From the NCBI GenBank assembly GCA_963977065.1, contig CAXBNF010000013.1, positions 15,846-79,845 on the forward strand: DNA of 64,000 nucleotides. The letters are read 5' to 3'. The position numbers were made by a program, and so were the translations under genes. Shown one piece after another: positions 17,141 through 26,040 of the stretch. The notes under the pieces were generated by a model. The model was not told the DNA's origin, searched no databases, and saw only the letters and a program-made list of their open reading frames with translations. This stretch comes from Planktosalinus sp963977065. Lineage in GTDB: Bacteria; Bacteroidota; Bacteroidia; Flavobacteriales; Flavobacteriaceae. Within the stretch, counting starts at the first letter, position 1. Each line of letters opens with the position of its first letter.

Positions 17141-19015
17141 ATGAAAAATTTAAGTCTTTTAATTGCTTTCTGCTGCTACACGTTATTTTCTGTAACTGTT
17201 TTAGCACAAAAAACAACACCCACCTTTACATATGATGCGGGTGGTAAAATAGATGAAATGATGATAACCGAGTCTGGCATTCTCGTTGCCACTACCTCAA
17301 ATGGACTGGTTTGTGTAAAACCCAACAAAAGTGACTTGCATTTTAAGTTTACCGATTTTGGAAAAATTAAACCGGAAGAGTATTATTTTGTTCCCAATTC
17401 ACCTTACATCGTTTTAGCTCAAGGCGGATTTATGAGTTCTAAAAAAGCAGTTTTAGATTATGTGTCTGGAAAAGTGCTTTTTAATTCTACAACAGATGAC
17501 TGGAAACAAATTTATTCAGAAACGATTGCGATTCCGCAAAACAAGCTTATTGTAAGTGGTCTTCAAAAAAGTGGCGGTATGGCCGAGAACAACACACCAA
17601 AAATAGCCGTTTATGACTTAGCTACCGGTAAACTCGACTTTTCATTCTTTATGTTCAAACCCGGCAAAGTTACTTCAGCAAACTGGTCTGTTACCGGAGA
17701 AGTTCTTCTATTGAAGGATCGCATGCTCATTCCAACATCAAGAGGAGTTGTCGCCAAATCCTTTAAAGGCGATGATATTTGGGAAAATAATGTAAAAAAT
17801 ATTTCCTGGATGGTAGCAGATGAAAGTGAAAAAGAAATTTATGGCTTTCAACTTTCAACAAGCGGGAAAAACACTGAAATAATTAAAATCAATCCAGCAT
17901 CAGGTGCTGAAATTTGGGAGAAAGCCGCAAAAGTTCAAGGGAGTGTTTCTAATTTTGAAATTTTACCTCAAGGATTGGCAATTGTTAGCAACAAGAGCAG
18001 TGGAGGCGCATCTGGTTTGAATAAATTAATGGCTCAAAAGGATGAGTCTGAAATTGGGTTCATAAGTGCTCAAACCGGTGCAGATCTATGGGAAAAAGCT
18101 CCAAAAACAAAAGGCTATGTTCAACATTTCTATGTGATGGAAGATGGTATTTTGTTTGGTATTCAAGAAGGCGGAATCAATAAAATTTCATTTGAAGGAA
18201 CGACATTATTCAAAAAACCACTTAGTACCGGTGAGAATATTCATGTGATGGCCAAGACACCTCAGGGATTAATTTACATAACCGAAGAAGACGCTAATAT
18301 TGTGAACCTTACAACAGGTGAAACCGTCTGGAAAAAACCTTTAAAATTCAAGCGTACTAATGGAGTTGAGTCCACCTATGATGGTTCAAACAAAAAATAC
18401 TTAATAGCAACAGATAGCGAGATTATTGCTGTTGATGAGAATACTGGGGATTTTAGTTCTTTAACATCTTTAAAATTTCAGGAAAAGGAAGGACCCACCA
18501 GCATGGAGATGAGAGAAGGGGGTGTATTTGTGGGGTCAAGTCAAAATATGTTTAAAATAGACCCTCAAGGAAATGAAGTTTATAACGCATATTTCAAGTC
18601 ACCGGGCATAAGTACCTTTGGTAAGATAGCAATGGGTGTATTGGCTGTAGCAAGTACTGCGATGGCTGCGCACCAAGCTGCTGTTGCAGGAGCGAATAAA
18701 AATACCCTAGGTCAATACAATGATTATGGTGCTCAGGCAAATAGAAATGCAGATATGTTTGCCTCTATTGGCTCAGCGTCTTTTAACGAAATGGCAAAAC
18801 GATTTAGAGCAACTACAGAAACCCGGGATTCACAGTTTATATTGACCAAAACAGATAATGGCGTGGGTCTTGTAAAAGTTAATAAAGATACTGGTAATGT
18901 TGAAAAAGAAGTAGTGTTAAACGATAAAAAGCCGGTTTATGAAGTCGATGAAATAGAAGGACTTCTATATTACATCAATAAAAATAATATTGAGGCTTTT
19001 TCACTCAATCAATAA
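17141..19015 (+). CDS. Secreted beta-propeller (PQQ-like repeat) protein
   Basis: 624 residues with a signal peptide (MKNLSLLIAFCCYTLFSVTV, then LAQ). Repeats such as TGADLWEKAPKT, SGAEIWEKAAKV and TGETVWKKPLKF at intervals of 45-90 residues are typical of PQQ-like propeller blades. Near residue 490 is an Ala/Gly-rich hydrophobic stretch (MGVLAVASTAMAAHQAAVAG) that could insert in a membrane. This is odd inside a propeller. No catalytic residues are visible, so a scaffold or sensor role is more likely than a dehydrogenase. Copy 2 of the 18-bp site precedes it. Confidence 0.75.
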   Translation: MKNLSLLIAFCCYTLFSVTVLAQKTTPTFTYDAGGKIDEMMITESGILVATTSNGLVCVKPNKSDLHFKFTDFGKIKPEEYYFVPNSPYIVLAQGGFMSSKKAVLDYVSGKVLFNSTTDDWKQIYSETIAIPQNKLIVSGLQKSGGMAENNTPKIAVYDLATGKLDFSFFMFKPGKVTSANWSVTGEVLLLKDRMLIPTSRGVVAKSFKGDDIWENNVKNISWMVADESEKEIYGFQLSTSGKNTEIIKINPASGAEIWEKAAKVQGSVSNFEILPQGLAIVSNKSSGGASGLNKLMAQKDESEIGFISAQTGADLWEKAPKTKGYVQHFYVMEDGILFGIQEGGINKISFEGTTLFKKPLSTGENIHVMAKTPQGLIYITEEDANIVNLTTGETVWKKPLKFKRTNGVESTYDGSNKKYLIATDSEIIAVDENTGDFSSLTSLKFQEKEGPTSMEMREGGVFVGSSQNMFKIDPQGNEVYNAYFKSPGISTFGKIAMGVLAVASTAMAAHQAAVAGANKNTLGQYNDYGAQANRNADMFASIGSASFNEMAKRFRATTETRDSQFILTKTDNGVGLVKVNKDTGNVEKEVVLNDKKPVYEVDEIEGLLYYINKNNIEAFSLNQ

Positions 19016-19065
19016 ATTTGACAATTTTATTTACCTAAAATTATGGGGATGATTTTAGGATAAAA

Positions 19066-19090
19066 AAACCCCGGAAAAATTCCGGGGTTT
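19066..19090. terminator. Bidirectional terminator
   Basis: AAACCCCGGAA (19066-19076) pairs with TTCCGGGGTTT (19080-19090) with a 3-base loop, with A-rich sequence on the left and T-rich on the right. It therefore serves both the plus-strand propeller gene and the minus-strand gene ending at 19104. Confidence 0.88.
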
Positions 19091-19103
19091 ATTTTTTATA
19101 AAA

Positions 19104-19376
19104 CTAGTTGATTTGCTTGCTGGTGATTATTTTTAAATCTAAAATATCTCCTTTACTAAAAGCTGCAATCATTTTTTTTGCGTGAGCTTCAGAGGTTGAC
19201 ACTCCTTTTGCTTTTCCGTTTTGAGTAGTAATTTCCCAGGTGTAGATGCGTGTCTGCTTTTTGTCATCTTTTATTAGAGAGATTTCTTTACCGTTAACAA
19301 TGGGTTGATTGTTTTCGGCTTTTAAGCTTAAAGCAAACATTAATAAAAGTGCTGATGTAACAAAAATTGTTTTCAT
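19104..19376 (-). CDS. Small secreted hypothetical protein
   Basis: 90 residues with a signal peptide (MKTIFVTSALLLMFALSLKA). The mature 70 residues are charged and beta-like (TRIYTWEITTQNGKAKGVST). No family is recognised. It is transcribed away from the two-component system and shares the upstream region that holds copy 3 of the 18-bp site. Confidence 0.65.
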   Translation of the reverse strand: MKTIFVTSALLLMFALSLKAENNQPIVNGKEISLIKDDKKQTRIYTWEITTQNGKAKGVSTSEAHAKKMIAAFSKGDILDLKIITSKQIN

Positions 19377-19405
19377 AATTGATTGGTTTTTAAAATTTTA
19401 TTGTG

Positions 19406-19413
19406 CAAACATA
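19406..19413 (-). promoter_or_regulatory. -7 promoter element of the 90-residue secreted protein
   Basis: CAAACATA reads TATGTTTG on the minus strand, a full match to TAnnTTTG, 29 bases upstream of the start codon. Confidence 0.5.
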
Positions 19414-19488
19414 CAGCACTTCCATTTTTTTAAGATTGGTGAATATATTGTTGGAGTATTTGGATTGATAAATGGTTTTTTGGGGCAT

Positions 19489-19506
19489 ATAGGTCAATTG
19501 CCTTAT
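19489..19506. promoter_or_regulatory. Copy 3 of the 18-bp near-palindrome
   Basis: ATAGGTCAATTGCCTTAT in the divergent region between the minus-strand secreted protein and the plus-strand small membrane protein that heads the kinase region. It lies 64 bases upstream of the plus-strand start. Confidence 0.6.
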
Positions 19507-19570
19507 ACCATTTGATACTGTAAAAGCTTAATTTTGAGATTACTTTAAACAACTTTTACTTTTTGTCTGT

Positions 19571-19909
19571 ATGTGGATTACAATAGGCCTTTTATTAATT
19601 TCGTTTGATCTAAAACTCATTACTAGTCCGGAGCAACTCGTTTTTGTATTTGTTATTCTTTTTATTGTACTTACTTTTTATTTAATAATCAAAGTGTATT
19701 TAACGATTCAAAATCAAAAAATTATCCATCAAATAATGATAGATAGATATCTTAAAATGGTCATTAATTTAAATGCGAAATTTGAAAAAGAAAGTTTAAA
19801 TGAAACAAGTTTTAACTTAAAACAGAAGGCTTTAATAAAGGATATTTTTGAAGTTAAAAATCAATGTATATCCTTAAAACTAGTTATGAACTCTTTGATA
19901 GACAGATAA
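19571..19909 (+). CDS. Small membrane protein upstream of the histidine kinases
   Basis: 112 residues. The N-terminus is hydrophobic with one or two helices (MWITIGLLLIS, then LVFVFVILFIVLTFYLIIKV), followed by a Lys/Asn-rich helical cytoplasmic tail. No conserved domain is recognised. It is 113 bases upstream of the first histidine kinase in the same direction and is preceded by copy 3 of the 18-bp site. It may therefore be the first gene of the kinase transcript. Confidence 0.55.
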   Translation: MWITIGLLLISFDLKLITSPEQLVFVFVILFIVLTFYLIIKVYLTIQNQKIIHQIMIDRYLKMVINLNAKFEKESLNETSFNLKQKALIKDIFEVKNQCISLKLVMNSLIDR

Positions 19910-20022
19910 TGGTTGTCATTTATTTTAATTTAAAAAAAGAGAGCTTATAAAAAGAAAATTAAGTCTGTTACTTTTTTACTAAATTTATAACAAACTAAAA
20001 GGTAGCCAGCCATTTTCATCAA

Positions 20023-22017
20023 ATGTCAAAAACAATATTCATTTTAAAGATTCTATTCCTTTGTGCATTTTTTTCACAAGCACAATCACCTAAAACTATT
20101 GATAGTCTAATTACAGTCATTGAAACTACTGAAAATGACTCTGTAAAATTAAGATTGACAAACCAAGTTTCCTTTTATTTTATTTTTAATGATATTGAAA
20201 AAGCTGCAAGCCTTTTGAACAATGGAATAAAAGAAGCACAAGAGAAAGAGTTTTATTTTGGAGTTAATGAACTTACCAATACCAAAGGAATATATTTTGA
20301 TGTAAAGGGAATTAAGGATTCTGCACGTTTTTATTTTGAAAAGGGGCTTGAAATGAGCCGGAATTTGAAGATTAAAAGCATTGAACAAATGTCTTTAAAT
20401 AACCTGGGAATGTATAACTGGAATAATGGAAATTTTCAGGAAGCCCTGGATTACTTTTATCAGGCACTGGAAATGAATACAACTCACAGCCCTCAAAATA
20501 TTCAGGGAGAATCTGTGTATCTTAATAATATTGGACTTATATACCAAGAGCTAAAACAATATGAAAAGGCGCTGGAAATTCATCAAAAAGCACTCAAAAT
20601 AAGAGAAGAAATAAATTTAGAATCAGAACAAGCAATTTCGCAGGCAAATATTGGTGTGTGTTATAAAAACCTATTCAGGTTTAAGGAAGCGATAAGTGCT
20701 TATGAAAAAGCAATAACTCTGGCAAAAAGTGCAAATAGTATGCGGCATTATTATTCATTTCATGGCAACTTAGCCAATGTTTACCAAGAAATTGAAGAAT
20801 ATGAAAATGCCATAACCAACTATAAAATTGCTTTAGAAAGACCCATCTCCTTGGGTGAAAACCCAAAATCAGATTTAAGTATTTACAGCAATCTAACAGC
20901 CGCTTATACACAACTCAATCAACCAAAATTAGCACTTACCTATGCTGATAAAGGGTTTGAAATTATTGAGAAAGACCCCAAATTAATGAACTTTGCCGGC
21001 ACGCTTTACAAATATGCCGCCGAAAGTAATTATTTGTTGGGGAACACCAAACAGGGAAGTGACTTTTTAGCCTCATATATTTCTATAAATGACAGTATTT
21101 TTTCAAAAAATAATGCAGATGCCGTGGCAGGCTTAGAGGTAAAATTCAAAACACAGGAAAAGGAAATTCAATTGGCTCAAACCCGTGCAGAACTTGCAGA
21201 GAAAGAACTTAAAATTGGCAGAAAAAACATGCTTATTTATGGGACTTCCGCATTAGCACTGCTTCTTGCAATTTTGGGGTATTTGGTTTACCAACAACAA
21301 AAAATTAAAAATAAACAATTGCAGAAAGAAAATGAGCTCAAAGAAGCTCTCAATCAAATTGCAACCCAAAACAAACTACAGGAACAACGCCTTAGAATCT
21401 CACGTGATTTGCACGACAATATTGGTGCGCAACTCACTTTTATCATTTCGTCAATTGAAAATTTAAAATATGGTTTAAAACTTAAAAATGAAAAAATGAG
21501 TCAGAAACTCAACACAATTTCTTCATTTACTACAAATACCATTTATGAATTACGGGACACCATTTGGGCGATGAATAAACCTGAAATCACCATCGAAGAT
21601 TTAAAATCAAGAATCATTAACTACATTGATAAAGCCAGAGAAATGGCGACCAACATTAACTTTGAGTTTAAGGCAGATAATCAAATCTCAGACGAGTACG
21701 CATTCACATCCATCCAGGGAATGAATATCTATCGCATAATCCAGGAAGCTGTTCATAATGCTCTAAAATATGCTGAGGCTAATAATATTGAGGTACATAT
21801 TGGACTTAAAGATGAAGACTTAATACTTTCTATATCAGACGATGGTAAAGGGTTTAGACAAAGCGAAACCTCAATTGGAAACGGCTTCAACAATATGAAA
21901 AAAAGAGCCGGAGACCTGGGAGGAACATTTAACATAAGTTCTGGTGAAGAAGAAGGGACAAAAGTTCAGATTGTCGTTCCACTTCAACTTCAGTTTCAAA
22001 CAAAAGAAGCTTCCTAA
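20023..22017 (+). CDS. TPR-containing sensor histidine kinase (HisKA_3 type), first of a tandem pair
   Basis: 664 residues. A signal sequence (MSKTIFILKILFLCAFFSQA) leads to a periplasmic array of TPR helices (about 30-360), a coiled coil, one transmembrane helix near 404-424 and a second coiled coil. The HisKA_3 dimerisation domain follows with phospho-acceptor His464 in RISRDLHDNIGAQL. The HATPase has an N box near 575 (QEAVHNALKYAEANN), DDGKGF near 606 and GNGFNNMKKRAG near 620. It would sense an unknown signal through the TPRs and phosphorylate the LuxR-type regulator downstream. The stop is one base before the next kinase ATG, implying translational coupling. Confidence 0.93.
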   Translation: MSKTIFILKILFLCAFFSQAQSPKTIDSLITVIETTENDSVKLRLTNQVSFYFIFNDIEKAASLLNNGIKEAQEKEFYFGVNELTNTKGIYFDVKGIKDSARFYFEKGLEMSRNLKIKSIEQMSLNNLGMYNWNNGNFQEALDYFYQALEMNTTHSPQNIQGESVYLNNIGLIYQELKQYEKALEIHQKALKIREEINLESEQAISQANIGVCYKNLFRFKEAISAYEKAITLAKSANSMRHYYSFHGNLANVYQEIEEYENAITNYKIALERPISLGENPKSDLSIYSNLTAAYTQLNQPKLALTYADKGFEIIEKDPKLMNFAGTLYKYAAESNYLLGNTKQGSDFLASYISINDSIFSKNNADAVAGLEVKFKTQEKEIQLAQTRAELAEKELKIGRKNMLIYGTSALALLLAILGYLVYQQQKIKNKQLQKENELKEALNQIATQNKLQEQRLRISRDLHDNIGAQLTFIISSIENLKYGLKLKNEKMSQKLNTISSFTTNTIYELRDTIWAMNKPEITIEDLKSRIINYIDKAREMATNINFEFKADNQISDEYAFTSIQGMNIYRIIQEAVHNALKYAEANNIEVHIGLKDEDLILSISDDGKGFRQSETSIGNGFNNMKKRAGDLGGTFNISSGEEEGTKVQIVVPLQLQFQTKEAS

Positions 22018-22018
22018 A

Positions 22019-24004
22019 ATGAATAAAGTGATATTTTCTTTGCTCACAGTATTTTTTTCCTTCGCAAATCTTTTCGCCCAGGAACAGTCCAAAAATATTG
22101 ACAGCCTATTGATAGAATTAAAAAATGCAAAAGAAGATACCGCCAAAGTAAACCTCTATCACAATGTTTCAAAACATTATGTTTTAGCTCATATTGACAC
22201 AGTCCCTTATTTTTCTGAACAAGGAATAGTATTGGCAAAAAAACTGGGCTTCAAAAAAGGTGAAATGATGAATCTCAACGTCCTGGGAAACTATTATGAA
22301 AACAAAACCGAATATGACAAGGCTATCGAGACATATGATAAAGCACTCAGTATCGCTAAAGAAATTAACAGCACAGAAGGATTTGCCATGTTGTACAACA
22401 ATATTGGGATGGTAAACATTCGTCAAGGAAAATATGATTTGGCACTTCCCTTGATGTTTGACGCCTTAAAAGCAGAAGAACAACTAGGGAATCAAAAAGG
22501 AATTTCGCAGTCATACAATAACATTGGAGTTATTTATTTCTATCAACAAAATTTTAACCGGGCAACAGAATATTTTGAAAAATCACTTGCTATGGAAGAA
22601 AAAATTGGTGATCCCACAGCAATTAAACAAGCTATCAACAATCTGGGAGCCATCTTTGATTATTTAAAAGACTATCCAAAAGCCATTGAACAATATCAAA
22701 AAGCATTTGATTTGAATTTGTCTCAAAACGACAAACGTGAAATGGCTACAAACCTGCATAATATTGCGGTGGCAAATTACAATATGGGTGAATTTTCAAA
22801 ATCAGAAGAATATCACAATCAATCGCTGGATATTAGGGAAGAAATAGGAGACACAAATGGAATTGCGCTTGCTTACTTTAACTATGGTGAGTTGCTCAGG
22901 AAAAACAACAGACATTTTGAAGCCAAAGTATATTATGAAAACGGACTTCAAATTGCCCAGGAGAACGACTTGCTTAAAGTAAAGCAGCAAATTTATGGTG
23001 CATTTTCAGCACTCTATGAGCAACAAAACAACCACAAACTGGCCAATGAATATTTGTATAAATTTATTGCAGTTAAAGACTCAATTCTCAACAGAGAAAA
23101 TAATGAAATAATTGCAGAGGTTGAAACAAAATACCAAACAGAAAAAAAAGAAAAAGACCTTTTGGAATCCAGAGCAATCATTGCTGAAAACGATTTAAAA
23201 ATAAGAAGAAAAAACTCACTTATATATGGAACGACAATACTGGCTCTCGTATTGGCAATATTAAGCTACCTTGTATATCAGCAACAAAAGCTTAAAAACA
23301 AACAATTGCAAAAAGAAAATGAACTCAAAGAAGCCCTCAACCAGATTGCTTTCCAAAATAAACTGCAAGAACAACGTCTTAGGATTTCACGTGATTTGCA
23401 CGACAATATCGGAGCACAACTCACATTTATTATATCAACTTTAGACACTATAAAATACGGATTTAAATTGCAAAATGAAAAGCTGGGTGAAAAGATCCAA
23501 AGCGTAAGTAACTTTACTTCAAACACTATTTTTGAACTTCGTGATACCATCTGGGCAATGAACAAAACCCAAATCACTTTTGAAGACCTCAATGCCCGAA
23601 TCACAAACTTTATAGAAAAAGCAAGAGAATCTACTGAAAAAACCAATTTTAATTTTGAAATCTCTGAAGGCCTTATTGATAAATACAATTTTACGTCTAT
23701 TGAGGGAATGAATATGTATCGGATCATTCAGGAATCTGTCCACAATGCTTTAAAATATGCTGAAGCAAAAAACATAACTGTAATCATAAAAGAAAAGGAT
23801 GAAACAATAACAATTAGTGTTGAGGATGATGGAAATGGTTTTGATCTTAAAAATGCACCTTTAGGAAACGGCTTAAACAATATTAGAAAAAGAGCCAGAG
23901 AAATAAAAGGTGATGTGCAGATTATTAGTTCGCCTCAAAAAGGAACAAAAATAATCCTGGAAGTAGTGAAGAGCAGCTTTCAATCAGAAAAAAAAGCATC
24001 TTAA
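22019..24004 (+). CDS. TPR-containing sensor histidine kinase (HisKA_3 type), second of a tandem pair
   Basis: 661 residues from ATG 22019. A longer reading from 21944 would start inside the first kinase gene and lacks a signal peptide. The layout is the same as its neighbour: signal sequence, TPR sensor, one transmembrane helix (about 398-421), His461 in RISRDLHDNIGAQL and a complete HATPase. The juxtamembrane and HisKA regions are almost identical to the first kinase (NKQLQKENELKEALNQIA in both), while the TPR halves have diverged. This indicates tandem duplication followed by sensor divergence. The two could form heterodimers. Confidence 0.93.
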   Translation: MNKVIFSLLTVFFSFANLFAQEQSKNIDSLLIELKNAKEDTAKVNLYHNVSKHYVLAHIDTVPYFSEQGIVLAKKLGFKKGEMMNLNVLGNYYENKTEYDKAIETYDKALSIAKEINSTEGFAMLYNNIGMVNIRQGKYDLALPLMFDALKAEEQLGNQKGISQSYNNIGVIYFYQQNFNRATEYFEKSLAMEEKIGDPTAIKQAINNLGAIFDYLKDYPKAIEQYQKAFDLNLSQNDKREMATNLHNIAVANYNMGEFSKSEEYHNQSLDIREEIGDTNGIALAYFNYGELLRKNNRHFEAKVYYENGLQIAQENDLLKVKQQIYGAFSALYEQQNNHKLANEYLYKFIAVKDSILNRENNEIIAEVETKYQTEKKEKDLLESRAIIAENDLKIRRKNSLIYGTTILALVLAILSYLVYQQQKLKNKQLQKENELKEALNQIAFQNKLQEQRLRISRDLHDNIGAQLTFIISTLDTIKYGFKLQNEKLGEKIQSVSNFTSNTIFELRDTIWAMNKTQITFEDLNARITNFIEKARESTEKTNFNFEISEGLIDKYNFTSIEGMNMYRIIQESVHNALKYAEAKNITVIIKEKDETITISVEDDGNGFDLKNAPLGNGLNNIRKRAREIKGDVQIISSPQKGTKIILEVVKSSFQSEKKAS

Positions 24005-24022
24005 ATAAGGCAATTGCCCCAT
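24005..24022 (+). promoter_or_regulatory. Copy 4 of the 18-bp near-palindrome, before the response regulator
   Basis: ATAAGGCAATTGCCCCAT contains the perfect core GGCAATTGCC. It begins on the base after the second kinase stop and lies 50 bases before the regulator start, suggesting the regulator has its own autoregulated promoter in addition to read-through from the kinases. Confidence 0.6.
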
Positions 24023-24071
24023 AAGCACACAAAAAAATATGTTGTAAATTTAGTTTTTTAAAAACATAACT

Positions 24072-24722
24072 ATGTCAATTAAAATAGCCATTGTTGACGA
24101 TAACACCTTTTTAATTCATAGCATCAAGGAAAAGCTCTCTTTTTTTGATACTATTGACATCAAACACACTTCATTAAACGGATCTGAATTACTCACAAAA
24201 CTAGAAGAAAATCACAATCTTGATGTGATTTTAATGGATATAGAAATGCCCGTTCTAAATGGTATTGAAACCACTCAAATAGTCAAACAAAAATACCCAC
24301 ACATCAAAATCATAATGCTCACCGTTTTTGATAACGATGAAAATATTTTCAACGCTATCAAAGCAGGTGCGGATGGCTATCTACTCAAGGAAGTGAATCC
24401 TGAACAATTACACAACGGTATCACAGAAACCCTAAACGGTGGTGCAGCCATGAATCCATCTATAGCACTGAAAACCCTAAAACTACTCAGAAACCCCATA
24501 GACATTGATAACCCACGGGATAAAGAAGACATCTCACTCACCACCCGAGAAGTCGAAGTGTTGGAGCAACTTAGCAAAGGCCTTAGCTATACAGCTATTG
24601 CAGACAACCTTTTTCTATCTCCAAGTACTGTGAGAAAACACATAGAAAATATCTACAAAAAGCTTCAGGTACACAGTAAATTGGAAGCCGTTCAAAAAGC
24701 AAAAAGGCATAATATTATTTAA
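24072..24722 (+). CDS. LuxR/NarL-type response regulator
   Basis: 216 residues. The receiver domain has DD at 9-10, phospho-acceptor Asp56 in LMDIEMP and the Lys of YLLKEVNP near residue 109. The C-terminal LuxR helix-turn-helix starts LTTREVEVLEQLSKGLSYTA and has the recognition helix STVRKHIENIYKKL. It is the evident partner of the two preceding HisKA_3 kinases, the kinase class that normally pairs with LuxR-type regulators. The four 18-bp dyads nearby are its most likely binding sites. Confidence 0.95.
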   Translation: MSIKIAIVDDNTFLIHSIKEKLSFFDTIDIKHTSLNGSELLTKLEENHNLDVILMDIEMPVLNGIETTQIVKQKYPHIKIIMLTVFDNDENIFNAIKAGADGYLLKEVNPEQLHNGITETLNGGAAMNPSIALKTLKLLRNPIDIDNPRDKEDISLTTREVEVLEQLSKGLSYTAIADNLFLSPSTVRKHIENIYKKLQVHSKLEAVQKAKRHNII

Positions 24723-24794
24723 AGGTTTTTCAAATACTTCCAATTTTAGATAACAGGGTATAGAATTTGATTATTTTTACAAAAATGATTTTCT

Positions 24795-25409
24795 ATGCGA
24801 AAAATAATCGTTGGTGTAATCCTTACGCTCATATTTGTTTTTGCTTTTCACTATTGTGAAAATAAAAAAGAAAAAGAACAGCAACTATCTGAAACTTCAC
24901 AACTCATTCAGCTTCAGCTACAAAATGTAGGTAAACTCATAGTTACTGAAGGCTCTTTCTCCCAGGTTTTTACCTTTGAAGATTCCAAAAAAAGCTTTTT
25001 TGAGTTGATTTCCTTCAATAAAAAAGCCCTCGTTGTTGTAAATGCAAAAGTGACTATTGGATATGATTTAAGCCAGATTGAAACCCATATTGATGAAGAA
25101 AACAAAACAGTGAGTATTTTATATGTGCCTGATGAAGAACTAAATATTTATCCCACTATTGAATATTATGATGTGACACAGGATTATTTTAACCAATTTT
25201 CAGCAAATGATTTTAATACTATAAAAGGAAAAGTGAACCAACTTCTTGAAGATAAAATTGAAAAGTCAGACTTAAAATCAAATGCCAAAAACCGACTTAT
25301 TTCAGAACTTCAAAAAATTTATATTTTGACAAACAATTTGGGTTGGACCCTAAGATACAATAGTGAAGAGGTTCGTTCATTACAAACTATAGAAGAACTC
25401 AATTTATAA
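24795..25409 (+). CDS. DUF4230 domain membrane-anchored protein
   Basis: 204 residues with one N-terminal membrane helix (MRKIIVGVILTLIFVFAFHY). The remainder matches the DUF4230 pattern: LQNVGKLIVTEGSFSQVF, VVVNAKVTIGYDLSQI, and a helical C-terminus. Function is unknown. It is 10 bases upstream of the TetR gene and may be co-transcribed with it. Confidence 0.75.
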   Translation: MRKIIVGVILTLIFVFAFHYCENKKEKEQQLSETSQLIQLQLQNVGKLIVTEGSFSQVFTFEDSKKSFFELISFNKKALVVVNAKVTIGYDLSQIETHIDEENKTVSILYVPDEELNIYPTIEYYDVTQDYFNQFSANDFNTIKGKVNQLLEDKIEKSDLKSNAKNRLISELQKIYILTNNLGWTLRYNSEEVRSLQTIEELNL

Positions 25410-25419
25410 AGTATATCAA

Positions 25420-25989
25420 ATGAATCGCACCACCAGAAAAAAAGAGATACTATCCAAAGCGGCAAAGCTTTTTAAAAAAAGAGGCTATAGTGCGGTAACC
25501 ATGAGAGACCTGGCAGATGCACTAAACATCAAAGCAGCCAGTTTATACAATCACATCAGTTCCAAACAGGAAATCCTCGCTACAATCATCATTGATATCG
25601 CTGAAAACTTTACAAATGGAATGCAGCAAATAAAGCACCAACCTCTAACCATTCAGGAAAAGTTAAAAAAAATTATCTTGCTCCATATCGACCTCACAGT
25701 CAAAAGTCCGGATGCCATGGCCTGTCTCAATAATGATTGGATGCATCTGGAAGAAAAGCTGCCTTATTTTGTGCAAATGCGTGAAGATTATGAAGAAAAC
25801 TTTCGGTCAATTTTAAAAGAGGGTATTGCTCAAGGCGAAATCGCAAACAGGGATCCTGAGATTATGCTCTTTTCATTACTTTCGACCCTAAGGACTCTTT
25901 ATATTTGGTACACAAAAAAGGACGGGGTCGATGCCAAAACCCTAAAAGAACAAATGCCCGCAACACTTCTCAACGGTATCAGAAACTAA
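25420..25989 (+). CDS. TetR-family regulator, probable regulator of the paa cluster
   Basis: 189 residues. The N-terminal TetR helix-turn-helix is clear (EILSKAAKLFKKRGYSAVTM, then RDLADALNIKAASLYNHISS). The C-terminal half is the variable ligand-binding domain. TetR proteins are known regulators of paa genes (PaaR) and respond to phenylacetyl-CoA. Here the link rests on proximity, 0.9 kb before paaE, and on a TetR-sized dyad over the paaE promoter. The name paaR is not assigned because the ligand cannot be read from sequence. Confidence 0.85.
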   Translation: MNRTTRKKEILSKAAKLFKKRGYSAVTMRDLADALNIKAASLYNHISSKQEILATIIIDIAENFTNGMQQIKHQPLTIQEKLKKIILLHIDLTVKSPDAMACLNNDWMHLEEKLPYFVQMREDYEENFRSILKEGIAQGEIANRDPEIMLFSLLSTLRTLYIWYTKKDGVDAKTLKEQMPATLLNGIRN

Positions 25990-26040
25990 ATAATTTTTTA
26001 TATTTTTAAACCACATTTTAAACAAAACAAAAAGATACAA

